A DNA stretch of 24,893 nucleotides from NCBI GenBank assembly GCA_036803245.1, contig DAIRUQ010000042.1, positions 1-24,893 of the forward strand, read 5' to 3'. Below are positions 1 to 7,470 of the stretch, in pieces. This stretch comes from DAIRUQ01 sp036803245. Lineage in GTDB: Bacteria; Chloroflexota; Anaerolineae; UBA1429. The notes beneath the pieces are model-generated. The model did not search any database. It was not told where the DNA came from and saw only the letters and a program-made list of their open reading frames with translations. Each line of letters starts with the position of its first letter. The first letter of the stretch is position 1. The translations under genes were made by a program, and so were the position numbers.

Positions 1-361
1 GGACGAGGTCCGCTGGGCTTCGGAACCTGGTCCAGTGGGCTCCCGAATGATGCAAAAAGTAGGATGCTGCCGGAGATGCGGCCCGCTCGACGGCGCGGTA
101 GAGGAACAGCGGCGTCTTGGCGTGTTGCGCCTCTCGCCATTCCACGCCCAGCGGCGCGACGATATCGGCGCCGAGCACAAAGAGATGCAGATCGCTTTCG
201 TGCAAGGCGCGCAGGTCCGGGTTCAGATTGCCTCTGCCTGCCGGAGTCCGGTGCAGGGTCCAGCGAACTTTGGGCAACAAGCCAGCCAAGAGCTTGCCTA
301 TGGCCTCGCACTCGGCGTCCATCTCTTGCGCTGCGCTGATATAGAGCGTCAGGTCGGCCAT
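1..361 (-). CDS. DUF4062/TIR-like protein, N-terminal fragment (runs off left edge)
   Basis: An open frame starts at ATG 361 and continues past the window edge, so only the first 120 residues are visible. A purine-rich stretch (GGGGGATAGGTG) directly precedes the ATG and supports this start. The protein opens MADLTLYISAAQEMDAECEA and later has HESDLHLFVLGADI and an EWREAQHAKTPLFLY segment. This layout (a beta strand ending in S-A, then an acidic helix, then a 'sD..l.vlG' strand, then 'E...A....p.l.f') resembles DUF4062 and related TIR/deoxyribosyltransferase-like domains, which often sit at the N-terminus of STAND NTPases. The assignment is by pattern only. The gene starts 13 bp downstream of the alcohol dehydrogenase stop, so the two are probably co-transcribed. 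What follows the domain is outside the window. Confidence 0.5.
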   Translation of the reverse strand, partial: MADLTLYISAAQEMDAECEAIGKLLAGLLPKVRWTLHRTPAGRGNLNPDLRALHESDLHLFVLGADIVAPLGVEWREAQHAKTPLFLYRAVERAASPAASYFLHHSGAHWTRFRSPADLV

Positions 362-374
362 CACCTATCCCCCG

Positions 375-1472
375 TTACCTTGCGTTGGGCTCGATCACTG
401 CCTTGACGACCCGCAGTTGGGCCACATCATCCAGCGCCAGCTGGGCTTCCTCCAGGCTGTAGCGGCGCGAGATGAACCGTTCCCACTGGTAGCGATCGCC
501 GTGCTTGGCCAGGACGCGCATCGCCCGCCAGAGATGACCATAGTCGATGCCCCACGTGCCGCGGATCTCCAGATGCTTGCGGTTGATGTCTAGATGCGGA
601 TTGATAGAGATATCGCCGCCGTCGGTATACTGGCCCACGACCACATATCTCCCAGCATCGCGAGTCATGGCCATGCCTTCACGGACCGCTTGGGGGTTGC
701 CGCTGGCCTCGATGGTCACATCAGCGCCACGTCCGCCGCACAGCTCGCGGACAATGGCGGCTCGCTCCTCAGGGTCGTGCGCGCTGATATCGATGACGGC
801 GTCGGCGCCGATGCGCGTTGCCTCGGCCAAGCGACTCGAGGGCCCGCCGATCACGATGACCTGCGTGGCCCCCTTGATTTGGGCCAAGATAGCCGCGCTC
901 AGCCCCACCGGCCCGCTGCCTTGGATCACCACCGCGTCGCCGAGCTGGATGTCAGCCCGCTCGATGGCGTGTACCGCCGTTGGTAGACCGCACCCGGCTC
1001 CAGCGAACCGCTCCGCCGATACGCCGTCTGGCAACGGTAACACCAGCACGCCCGGCTTGAGATAGATCATCTCGGACCAGCCGCCCAGCAACCCCTCATC
1101 GGCGGAGTAGGTGATGCCGTATACCCGCCGGCTGGGGCAGCGGGTCGAAGCATGCGCCACGGTGCAATACCAGCAGCGCCCGCAAGTCTCGTGCACATCC
1201 AGAAAAGCGACCAGCTGGCCCACGCGGAGCGGCTCGCCGGCCACGTCGCGCAGCTCGCCGTTAGTTGCGGCTATCTCGCCTACGTTGATGTGGCCTGGGA
1301 TGATCGGATAGGGCACGCCGCTCAGGCGGCCCTCATGGAGATGCACGTCCGTCCCGCAAACCTCGCTCATCACCGTCTTGAGGAGGATCGCGCCGGGCTC
1401 TAGATCTGGGGTCGGATAGGAGCGAATCTCGATGGGCTGAAGGGGACCTGGCATCACTGCGGCGCGGACCAT
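375..1472 (-). CDS. Zinc-dependent medium-chain alcohol dehydrogenase
   Basis: A 365-residue medium-chain dehydrogenase/reductase that should oxidise or reduce an alcohol/aldehyde or polyol with NAD(P). The start is set at the ATG opening MVRAAVMPG, because AGAGAGG lies upstream at good spacing and the longer reading adds 23 unrelated residues that cross the promoter. The N-terminal GroES-like half has the catalytic-zinc cysteine in SEVCGTDVH and the histidine in PGHINVGE. A structural-zinc loop follows (CGRCWYC with a fourth Cys eight residues later). The Rossmann half carries GSGPVG and a C-terminal ETRGTWG-like region. The usual GHE motif reads GHI: the Glu is replaced by Ile. Family membership is certain; the substrate cannot be told. 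It leads a probable operon with the DUF4062-like gene. Confidence 0.88.
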   Translation of the reverse strand: MVRAAVMPGPLQPIEIRSYPTPDLEPGAILLKTVMSEVCGTDVHLHEGRLSGVPYPIIPGHINVGEIAATNGELRDVAGEPLRVGQLVAFLDVHETCGRCWYCTVAHASTRCPSRRVYGITYSADEGLLGGWSEMIYLKPGVLVLPLPDGVSAERFAGAGCGLPTAVHAIERADIQLGDAVVIQGSGPVGLSAAILAQIKGATQVIVIGGPSSRLAEATRIGADAVIDISAHDPEERAAIVRELCGGRGADVTIEASGNPQAVREGMAMTRDAGRYVVVGQYTDGGDISINPHLDINRKHLEIRGTWGIDYGHLWRAMRVLAKHGDRYQWERFISRRYSLEEAQLALDDVAQLRVVKAVIEPNAR

Positions 1473-1512
1473 GGTGGATTCCTCTCTATGGGTGTTTCGC
1501 ACAGGCAGCCTG

Positions 1513-1541
1513 ATTATGGGGACGCTAGGGCATCGTGTCAA
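1513..1541 (-). promoter_or_regulatory. Promoter of the alcohol dehydrogenase operon
   Basis: On the minus strand TTGACA (1536-1541) and CATAAT (1513-1518) are separated by 17 bp. The first box is a perfect sigma-70 consensus and the second matches five of six. Transcription would start near 1506, giving a leader of about 34 nt. An imperfect palindrome (CTGGATTTATCCCAG, 1558-1572) just upstream could be an operator, but this is speculative. Confidence 0.7.
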
Positions 1542-1607
1542 CGAGCCATTCTTAACGCTGGATTTATCCCAGTTTTACGATGCTCGACGCTCTCAGGGTC
1601 TGCGTGC

Positions 1608-1616
1608 TGCTATACT
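1608..1616 (+). promoter_or_regulatory. Extended -10 promoter of the two-component genes
   Basis: TGC-TATACT reads as an extended -10 element (TGN plus five of six -10 matches). No convincing -35 box is found at 16-18 bp. Transcription would begin near 1623, only about six bases before the ATG at 1629 but 36 bases before the in-frame GTG at 1659. Confidence 0.45.
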
Positions 1617-1628
1617 TGGCGTGAGAGA

Positions 1629-2750
1629 ATGTCTGTATGTGTCTGCGGGGGAAAGCCAGTGGATTGGCACGGAGCCGCGAGCGAATCGAGAGACCCTAGC
1701 CGGATCCTGTTGGTGGATGACGAGGCCGACGTCCTCTATTCGGTGCAAGAGTTCCTTCAGCACGCTGGCTACCAGGTCATTCCGGCCCAGTCTGGCGAGC
1801 AAGGGCTAGAGGCGCTGATCCAGGCGTCACCGGATATGATCATATCGGATGTCATGATGGCCGATATGGACGGGTTCGAGTTCCAGCAGCGCGCCAACGC
1901 GCTCACCGGCAACTCTGTGCCGTTCGTCTTTCTGACTGGCAAAGATGACCTGCAGTCTCGGCTCGATGGGCTCTTGCGCGGGGCTGATGACTATATCGTC
2001 AAGCCGTTCGAACCCAAAGAGTTGGCCGCTCGGGTGCAGTCGATCCTCCATCGGGTTGAGCATACCCGTGAGGAGGAGCGACGGCGGCTGCAGGATCTGC
2101 GAACGCAGATCATTGCCGAGATCTCCAAGGAGCTGCGCGCACCCGTTGCACGACTGCAGTCGCACCTCAATCTGTTGCTCAGGGAGCGCTTTTCCGGGGA
2201 CGAACGCGACATGGCCCGCTACTTGGAACGCGCACTATCTGATGCCCGCGTGCTACGAGAGCTCATCGACGATCTCTCCTGGGCGGCGCCCGATATCGCC
2301 GACGAGTATCCCGTCCAGCGCGAGCCGGTGCGGGTTGCGCCCACCGTGCGTGGCTCGGCGGCCCAAGCCGCTCGGTTGGCCTCCGAGCGCAACATCGAGC
2401 TCAAGATATCGTGCGGTGGTCTACTCAGCGCCAACATGGATGCGGATGCCATGGAGCGGGCGCTGGCAGGCTTGCTCGAGTCGGCCGTCAGCGTGTCCCC
2501 CAGCGGGTCTCGTGTCACCATCTCTGCCAGTCGAGCAGAGGAGGGCGGGGTCGAGTTCGTGGTCACGGACGGTGGTTGTGCCGGTGACGCAGAGACGCCC
2601 TCGGTAGAGACGGATGTCATCGACTTTGCCAATCGAGTGGTCAGGGGCCACGGCGGCAAGCTGAGTGTCGATCGTAACGTCGATCAGGAGACCAGTGTCG
2701 TCATCTGGCTTCCCGGCCGGGTGGCCAAGTATGTTGGGCAACGAGACTAG
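1629..2750 (+). CDS. Response regulator receiver fused to a degenerate histidine-kinase module
   Basis: Numbered from ATG 1629 (373 aa). An in-frame GTG at 1659, with GGGGGA six bases upstream, is a credible alternative start that also fits the promoter. Residues about 25-140 are a complete CheY-like receiver: D30/D31, phosphoacceptor D74 (IISDVMM), T103 and K125 (YIVKPF). A helical linker then leads to a HisKA-like segment, EISKELRAPVARL, in which the phosphorylatable His is Lys (K167). The C-terminal third has the outline of a HATPase domain, but the N-box Asn is lost (GLLESAV), the G1 box is DGGCAGD and no glycine-rich lid is present. It therefore looks able to receive phosphate but not to autophosphorylate. 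The next gene, an intact sensor kinase, overlaps its 3' end, so the two are likely a functional pair. No DNA-binding output domain is seen. Confidence 0.85.
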   Translation: MSVCVCGGKPVDWHGAASESRDPSRILLVDDEADVLYSVQEFLQHAGYQVIPAQSGEQGLEALIQASPDMIISDVMMADMDGFEFQQRANALTGNSVPFVFLTGKDDLQSRLDGLLRGADDYIVKPFEPKELAARVQSILHRVEHTREEERRRLQDLRTQIIAEISKELRAPVARLQSHLNLLLRERFSGDERDMARYLERALSDARVLRELIDDLSWAAPDIADEYPVQREPVRVAPTVRGSAAQAARLASERNIELKISCGGLLSANMDADAMERALAGLLESAVSVSPSGSRVTISASRAEEGGVEFVVTDGGCAGDAETPSVETDVIDFANRVVRGHGGKLSVDRNVDQETSVVIWLPGRVAKYVGQRD

Positions 2751-4785
2751 CCCCAGAGCCGGAGAACACCAGGTTCTCTGGTTTCGCTTTATCGTCGGCC
2801 GGACCATCGTCACCGGTGCGCTGTTGCTGGTGCTGGTGGCGATACACGGCATCGTGCCGTCACCCTCTGCGCTGCCTCTGCACCTTCTCGCCCTCACCCA
2901 GTTTGGTGTCAATGGAATCTACCTCTATCTCTGGCGGAAACGAGAACTGCTCTTTCTCGGCTACCTGCTCTTTTCCCTCGAGATCCTTCTGCTCTCGGCG
3001 CTGATCTTTATGTTGGGTGATGATGGCTCGCACTTTTTGCTGGCCTATCTGTGGCCCATCATGATGGGTGGCTGGCTGATCGGTCCGCAGGCCGTCCTCC
3101 CCCTGACGCTTCTGGCCGCCATTGCCTATGCGACTCTGATCGTTCTTCAGCAGCTAGGTATCCAGCCGATGCAGCCGGCATGGGCGCCGGGGCAAGCGCC
3201 CATGGGCGCGCTTCTGGGGCTGGTCTATCTCATCTCGGTGGCGGTGGTCGTCTGGATGTGTTACCTAGAGACTTCGCGACAACGGGGCCTCTTGCGGAGG
3301 AGGAACGAGGCGCTTCGTGACGCCAACGCCGATCTCCGCGCCCTCTTGCAGACCAGCGAGGAGCTTGCCCGGCCGGATGGCGAACAAGACCTGCTCGAGA
3401 TCGCCCTGGATCAGTTGCGGGCCCTCGCGGGCTCGGTGAGCGCCGGCATCTATCTACGTGAGGGAGCCCGTTGGGTGTTGCGCGCGGAGACCGCTCTGGG
3501 AGAGACTGGGGGCGCTCTGGTCGAGACTGCCCTGGGAACCGCCCAAGATTGGGGCCTTTGGGAGCGCTTCTTGACGGGGGACGGCAGAGCGGGGCGCGGG
3601 GTGCCTTCCTCTCGGGGGCCTAGCGATATCTACCTGGTGCCCCTCTCCTCGCCCCATGCGCTCGAGGGTTGTCTTGCGCTGGTGACGCCGCCTGGGCAGG
3701 ATATTACGCTTCGCCAGCGGCACATGATCGCCTTCCTCGCGCGTTCGCTGGCGGCGTCGCTCGCGGGACGGCGGCTTCTGGACGACCTGCGACGGGAGAG
3801 GGACCTGGTTGCCAGTGTGGTGAACAACCTAGATGAGGGCGTCCTGGTGGCCGACGGAACCGGCACCATCAGGTTGGCAAACCCAGCCGCTCGCGACCTG
3901 ATTGGGGTTGATGCTGGGCAGCCGATGCCAGAGCAGCTTCGCTCAACAGGCGAGCCTACCGCCCCCGTGCGCTGGGGTGAGCGGTTCCTGCGCGTGCGTG
4001 AAGCCCCCTTGGGCGACGCGGGCAGTCCGCGTGACGATGCCGTCTATGTGGCGCGCGATGTCACCACCGATCTAAGAGTCCAGCAACGGCAGAGCGATTT
4101 CGTCGCGTACGTGGCTCACGAACTTCGCACGCCTTTGACAACCCTGAGGACGCTGACGGGGCTACTGGGCCAAGAGGATATCGCTGCCGAAAAGCGGGAC
4201 GAGTACCTCCGCGTGATCACCACCCAGATCGAGCGCCAGACCAAGCTGGTGCGTGGGCTGCTCGACCTCTCGCGCCTGGAGGCTGGCCACTATGATCTGC
4301 CCAAGGATCTGCTCGATGTGCGCGAGGTGGTGCGAGAGGCGGTCACCGTCTGCCAGCCGTTGGCCATCGCCAAGGGCCAAGAGATCCAGGTTGACCTGCC
4401 TCCGGATGGCCTGCTGCTTGAGAGCAGCGCCGACGGGCTCCAGCAGGTCTTGATCAACCTCTTGAGCAACGCCATCAAATTCACGCATGAGGGAGGCCAG
4501 CTGGGTATCGCTTGTGCGGGAGCAGCGGGGCGCTGCCGCATTCGGGTGTGGGATCGCGGCATCGGCATGACGCCGGAAGAGCAGCGTACCATGTTCGTCA
4601 AGTACGCTACCCGGAGCCCCCAGAGCGGGCGCGAGGGGATCGGCCTCGGGCTGGTGATCTCTAAAATGATCCTCGACCAGTTGGGGGCCGAGTTGCAGGT
4701 TCACAGCCGACCAGACGAGGGCAGCGTATTCACGATCTCCCTACCTTTGGCCAGTGTCTCTGCCAGCACAGTGCCGGACGCGTAA
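2731..4785 (+). CDS. Membrane sensor histidine kinase (multi-TM, GAF-like, PAS, HisKA, HATPase)
   Basis: A 684-residue kinase counted from ATG 2731, which follows GGGTGG and gives a 20 bp overlap with the upstream gene. A start at 2665 is possible but overlaps by 86 bp. Residues about 17-180 hold five or six hydrophobic segments. A helical linker leads to a GAF-like region (about 205-345) and a PAS domain (about 355-450, NNLDEGVLVADGTG). The HisKA motif VAHELRTPL carries H463. The HATPase has N576/N580 (INLLSNAIKFT), DRGIGM and GIGLGLVISK, all canonical. It should sense a membrane or cytoplasmic cue and phosphorylate a receiver, most simply that of the overlapping upstream gene. The signal is unknown. 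Confidence 0.92.
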   Translation: MLGNETSPRAGEHQVLWFRFIVGRTIVTGALLLVLVAIHGIVPSPSALPLHLLALTQFGVNGIYLYLWRKRELLFLGYLLFSLEILLLSALIFMLGDDGSHFLLAYLWPIMMGGWLIGPQAVLPLTLLAAIAYATLIVLQQLGIQPMQPAWAPGQAPMGALLGLVYLISVAVVVWMCYLETSRQRGLLRRRNEALRDANADLRALLQTSEELARPDGEQDLLEIALDQLRALAGSVSAGIYLREGARWVLRAETALGETGGALVETALGTAQDWGLWERFLTGDGRAGRGVPSSRGPSDIYLVPLSSPHALEGCLALVTPPGQDITLRQRHMIAFLARSLAASLAGRRLLDDLRRERDLVASVVNNLDEGVLVADGTGTIRLANPAARDLIGVDAGQPMPEQLRSTGEPTAPVRWGERFLRVREAPLGDAGSPRDDAVYVARDVTTDLRVQQRQSDFVAYVAHELRTPLTTLRTLTGLLGQEDIAAEKRDEYLRVITTQIERQTKLVRGLLDLSRLEAGHYDLPKDLLDVREVVREAVTVCQPLAIAKGQEIQVDLPPDGLLLESSADGLQQVLINLLSNAIKFTHEGGQLGIACAGAAGRCRIRVWDRGIGMTPEEQRTMFVKYATRSPQSGREGIGLGLVISKMILDQLGAELQVHSRPDEGSVFTISLPLASVSASTVPDA

Positions 4786-4814
4786 CCACCCGGGCCGCGC
4801 CAGGATCTGCGACG

Positions 4815-5825
4815 CTATGCTGCGTCGGGCCAAAAGATGTCCTCATCGTGGCCGGCTTCGCGTAGCCACTCGATGGTGCGCTGGATGCCCTCTTCCAGGC
4901 CTACCCGGGGGTTGTACCCTAGCTCTCGCCGGGCGCGATCAATCGGATAGATCTGGTCGGTGCCCATCACCTCCACGTTGGAGGCCGTCATGGGAGGGCG
5001 ATCGTTGCGGCCGGTCATGCGATAGTAGCTCTCCCACAGCGACGCCAGCAGATAGGCCATCCATCGGGGTTGGCTGTTGCGCGGACGCGAGAGCTGAAGC
5101 GCGTCTGCTAGTGCGTGCACGTATTCGCGCCAGGTGACCTCGCTGCCGTCGGTGATGTTATAGATGCGGCCGGCGGCCTCTTCCTTGTCGCCGGCGAGGA
5201 TCATGGCGTCGACCAGGTTGCCCACGTAGGTGAGGCCGGCGACATGCCTACCGCCATCATAGAGCTTGAGTGTATGGTCGCGCAGACCGTCCAGGATCGC
5301 TAGAACGGTTCGCGTCGCCCTGGGCCCATACACCGTCCCCCGGCGGATGATCACCGTGGGCAGATTCACGGTCCGCTGGCGGGTGCGCACCAGCGCCTCG
5401 GCCTCGATCTTGGAGTCGGCATAGCCGAACCCCCTGGGTGAGGGCGAGACCGTCTCGTCGGCCGGCGCTCCCGGGAACCCGTATACCTGGGTGGTGCTCA
5501 AAAAGACGAACCGGGCCCCGGCGCGCGTGGCGGCGCCCAAAACGCTGCGAACGCCGTCCACATTAGCTTGCTGAAAGGCGATAGCCGGGCCCCAGTCGCG
5601 CGATAGCTCCGCGCAGTGGAACACCCGATCCACGCCCTCGGCGGCGGCGGCCACAGCAGCCTGATCCGTCAGGTTGCCCACGTGCACCTGGACGCCGCGT
5701 TTTCTCAACACGGCCACATCGCTGCTCGGCCGCGCAAACGCCCGAACCTCCTCGCCCCGCAAGAGCAGAGCATCCACCAGATGCCGGCCTACCAGGCCGG
5801 TGGCTCCCGTCACTAGGCTTTTCAC
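4815..5825 (-). CDS. NAD-dependent epimerase/dehydratase (extended SDR, 3beta-HSD-like)
   Basis: A 336-residue extended short-chain dehydrogenase. The start is GTG at 5825, with GGAGGGAGG about nine bases upstream. The N-terminus has the NAD-binding pattern G7-ATG-LV-G13, and the catalytic pair is Y135-x3-K139 (GYADSKIEAE) with S/T at 110-112. The length and the C-terminal region (MAYLLASLWESYYRMTGR) resemble the sterol-dehydrogenase-like branch that acts on nucleotide sugars, sterols or dihydroflavonols. The substrate cannot be decided. It is convergent with the sensor kinase, leaving only 29 bp between stop codons, and divergent from the phosphoesterase. Confidence 0.85.
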   Translation of the reverse strand: MKSLVTGATGLVGRHLVDALLLRGEEVRAFARPSSDVAVLRKRGVQVHVGNLTDQAAVAAAAEGVDRVFHCAELSRDWGPAIAFQQANVDGVRSVLGAATRAGARFVFLSTTQVYGFPGAPADETVSPSPRGFGYADSKIEAEALVRTRQRTVNLPTVIIRRGTVYGPRATRTVLAILDGLRDHTLKLYDGGRHVAGLTYVGNLVDAMILAGDKEEAAGRIYNITDGSEVTWREYVHALADALQLSRPRNSQPRWMAYLLASLWESYYRMTGRNDRPPMTASNVEVMGTDQIYPIDRARRELGYNPRVGLEEGIQRTIEWLREAGHDEDIFWPDAA

Positions 5826-5896
5826 GGCGATGCCTCCCTCCCGGATGTTCGAGGGTCCTCGTCGCCAACAGAAACTAGAGTTAAATGATATACTTT

Positions 5897-5925
5897 ATTA
5901 TATCCCAACGCGTGCTCGGGCGCAA
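5897..5925 (-). promoter_or_regulatory. Promoter of the epimerase gene
   Basis: On the minus strand TTGCGC (5920-5925) lies 17 bp upstream of a perfect TATAAT (5897-5902), inside the only strongly AT-rich patch of the neighbourhood (about 5876-5904). Transcription would start near 5890, giving a leader of about 65 nt. Confidence 0.6.
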
Positions 5926-5986
5926 GCGATGTGCGGATCCGCTCCGACGAGCTTGGGAGATCAGCCGTGTGTGCCCGGATTAGCGT

Positions 5987-6015
5987 TTGCCTCGTCTGCC
6001 TGGCTGCGCTATGAT
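5987..6015 (+). promoter_or_regulatory. Promoter of the metallophosphoesterase gene
   Basis: TTGCCT (5987-5992), a 17 bp spacer and TATGAT (6010-6015). Transcription would start near 6022, about 50 nt before the chosen ATG at 6073. An in-frame GTG at 6037 would also fit downstream of it. Confidence 0.6.
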
Positions 6016-6072
6016 GGCAGGTCAGAATGCTGTGAGGTGGCGGTCGATTGGCTTGAGCCGAACGAGCGGGAG

Positions 6073-6990
6073 ATGAACGAGGGTAGCTGGGAACGGCCCA
6101 TCACGCGACGAACGCTGCTCAAGCTATGGCTTGGGGTGGTTGCCGGTGGCGCCACCGCTATGGGGTTCGGCGCCTTCTACACGACCTCGCTGGAGCCGGG
6201 CTGGATCGAGGTGGTGCGCCGCGATGTGCCCCTGCCCAACCTGGCGCCCGATCTAGAGGGGCTTACCATTGCCCTGCTGTCCGATCTGCACGTGGGCGCG
6301 GTCGTCTCGCCCAGTCACGTTGCCAAAGCGGTTGCGCTGGCGAACGAGCTCGAGCCCGAGCTGGTGGCGGTTGTCGGCGACTTTGTGACGGGCGCTGGAG
6401 GCTATGCTATCGCGTGTGCTCGGGAGCTGGCGGCGCTCAAGGCTCCCCTGGGTGTCTTTGGCGTGCTGGGTAACCACGACGTCTGGGCCGATCCACGCTT
6501 GATCGTCGAGATGCTCTCGCGAAACGGCGTGGCCGTACTCCGCGATGAGACCGCCGCGGTGCGACGCGGGGCGGCCAGCTTGTCGCTCGTGGGGCTAGAG
6601 GACTCTGGCTACAGCGGCTCGGCCAGCATGACGCCCGAGGTGCTCTCGCTGCGGTGGCGGGGAAAGATGGCGCTGGCGCGAAAGCTGCTCTCCTCCGCGC
6701 AGGGCACCGACCTGACCATCCTGCTGGTTCACAACCCCGACGTGAACGAGTTTCTGGAGGATGCGCCTGTGGACCTGGCCCTCTCCGGCCACACCCACGG
6801 TGGCCAGATCGTGCTGCCTTTCCTGGGTCCCCCGCTACTACCCTCCTCCTTTGGTCAAAAGTACGCCGCTGGGCTTGTTCAGGGGCCGTCGTCCCCCGTG
6901 TATGTCACCCGTGGCGTTGGCATGACGCGACCGGCGGTCCGGCTCAACTGCCGCCCTGAAGTCACTCTGCTGACTCTGCGCTCAGCCTGA
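6073..6990 (+). CDS. Tat-exported calcineurin-like metallophosphoesterase (YkuE-like)
   Basis: A 305-residue protein starting at ATG 6073 (GCGGGAG just upstream). The longer open frame is rejected because it begins inside the opposite-strand epimerase and crosses the promoter. The N-terminus has a twin-arginine-like signal, TRRTLLKL (residues 11-18), followed by a hydrophobic stretch to about residue 36. The di-metal phosphoesterase motifs are all present in order: SDLHVG (D71, H73), GDFVTG (D103), GNHD (N134-D136), VHNPD (H220) and SGHTHGG (H240, H242). Relatives such as B. subtilis YkuE are Tat-secreted metal-dependent phosphoesterases on the outer face of the membrane. The in vivo substrate is unknown. 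Its stop codon overlaps the end of the convergent msrC gene by 9 bp. Confidence 0.9.
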   Translation: MNEGSWERPITRRTLLKLWLGVVAGGATAMGFGAFYTTSLEPGWIEVVRRDVPLPNLAPDLEGLTIALLSDLHVGAVVSPSHVAKAVALANELEPELVAVVGDFVTGAGGYAIACARELAALKAPLGVFGVLGNHDVWADPRLIVEMLSRNGVAVLRDETAAVRRGAASLSLVGLEDSGYSGSASMTPEVLSLRWRGKMALARKLLSSAQGTDLTILLVHNPDVNEFLEDAPVDLALSGHTHGGQIVLPFLGPPLLPSSFGQKYAAGLVQGPSSPVYVTRGVGMTRPAVRLNCRPEVTLLTLRSA

Positions 6991-7470
6991 GCCCCCTGCC
7001 GCCGAGAGATAGGGCTCTAGCAGCGAGAGAATCCGCTCCAGCGGCGCGAGATCGTCCTCATCAAACTGGGCTGGCTTGTGTGCATCGATATCCAGCACCC
7101 CGTGTACGACGCCTTCCTTGATTAGTGGCAATACGATCTCGCTCTGCGAGCGCGGATCGCAGGCGATGTGCCCAGGAAAGGCGTGGACATCCGGCACGAC
7201 CACGGGCTTGCGCGTTTGAACGGCGTGCAGGCAGACGCCCTGCCCCTTGAGCACCTGACACGCCACTGGACCCTGGTAGGGCCCCACATGCAGCTCCCCG
7301 CCCTCCGCCACGGTATAGAATCCCGTCCAGGAGTGGTGGGGCATCTTGGCGTGCAGCAAGGCGCATACGGTGGCCATGGCGGCCGTCCGATTGGGTGACT
7401 TGTCCTGGATCAGCTCGCGCAGTTGCTGGTAGATACGGTCGTAGCGGCCCATCCGTCGCGGATCGATCAT
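6982..7470 (-). CDS. msrC: Free methionine-R-sulfoxide reductase (GAF-domain fRMsr)
   Basis: A 162-residue single GAF domain that should reduce free L-methionine-R-sulfoxide in the cytosol. The signature is clear: GPYQGPVAC (C71), KGQGVC (C80) and FPGHIACD (C104), matching the three cysteines of E. coli fRMsr (YebR), then SEIVLPL and GVLDID. The ATG at 7470 overlaps the stop of the upstream gene as ATGA and has GAGGAG at good spacing. A start nine codons earlier is possible but less well placed. It is the last gene of the UroD-like/glycosidase operon and its translation is probably coupled to the gene before it. Its 3' end overlaps the phosphoesterase by 9 bp. Confidence 0.9.
   Translation of the reverse strand: MIDPRRMGRYDRIYQQLRELIQDKSPNRTAAMATVCALLHAKMPHHSWTGFYTVAEGGELHVGPYQGPVACQVLKGQGVCLHAVQTRKPVVVPDVHAFPGHIACDPRSQSEIVLPLIKEGVVHGVLDIDAHKPAQFDEDDLAPLERILSLLEPYLSAAGGSG

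Noticed and set aside
35..406. Three overlapping plus-strand open frames at the left end
   Set aside because: They oppose the DUF4062-like frame, which has a ribosome-binding site and fits 13 bp after the alcohol dehydrogenase; the plus frames are Arg/Ala-rich shadows.
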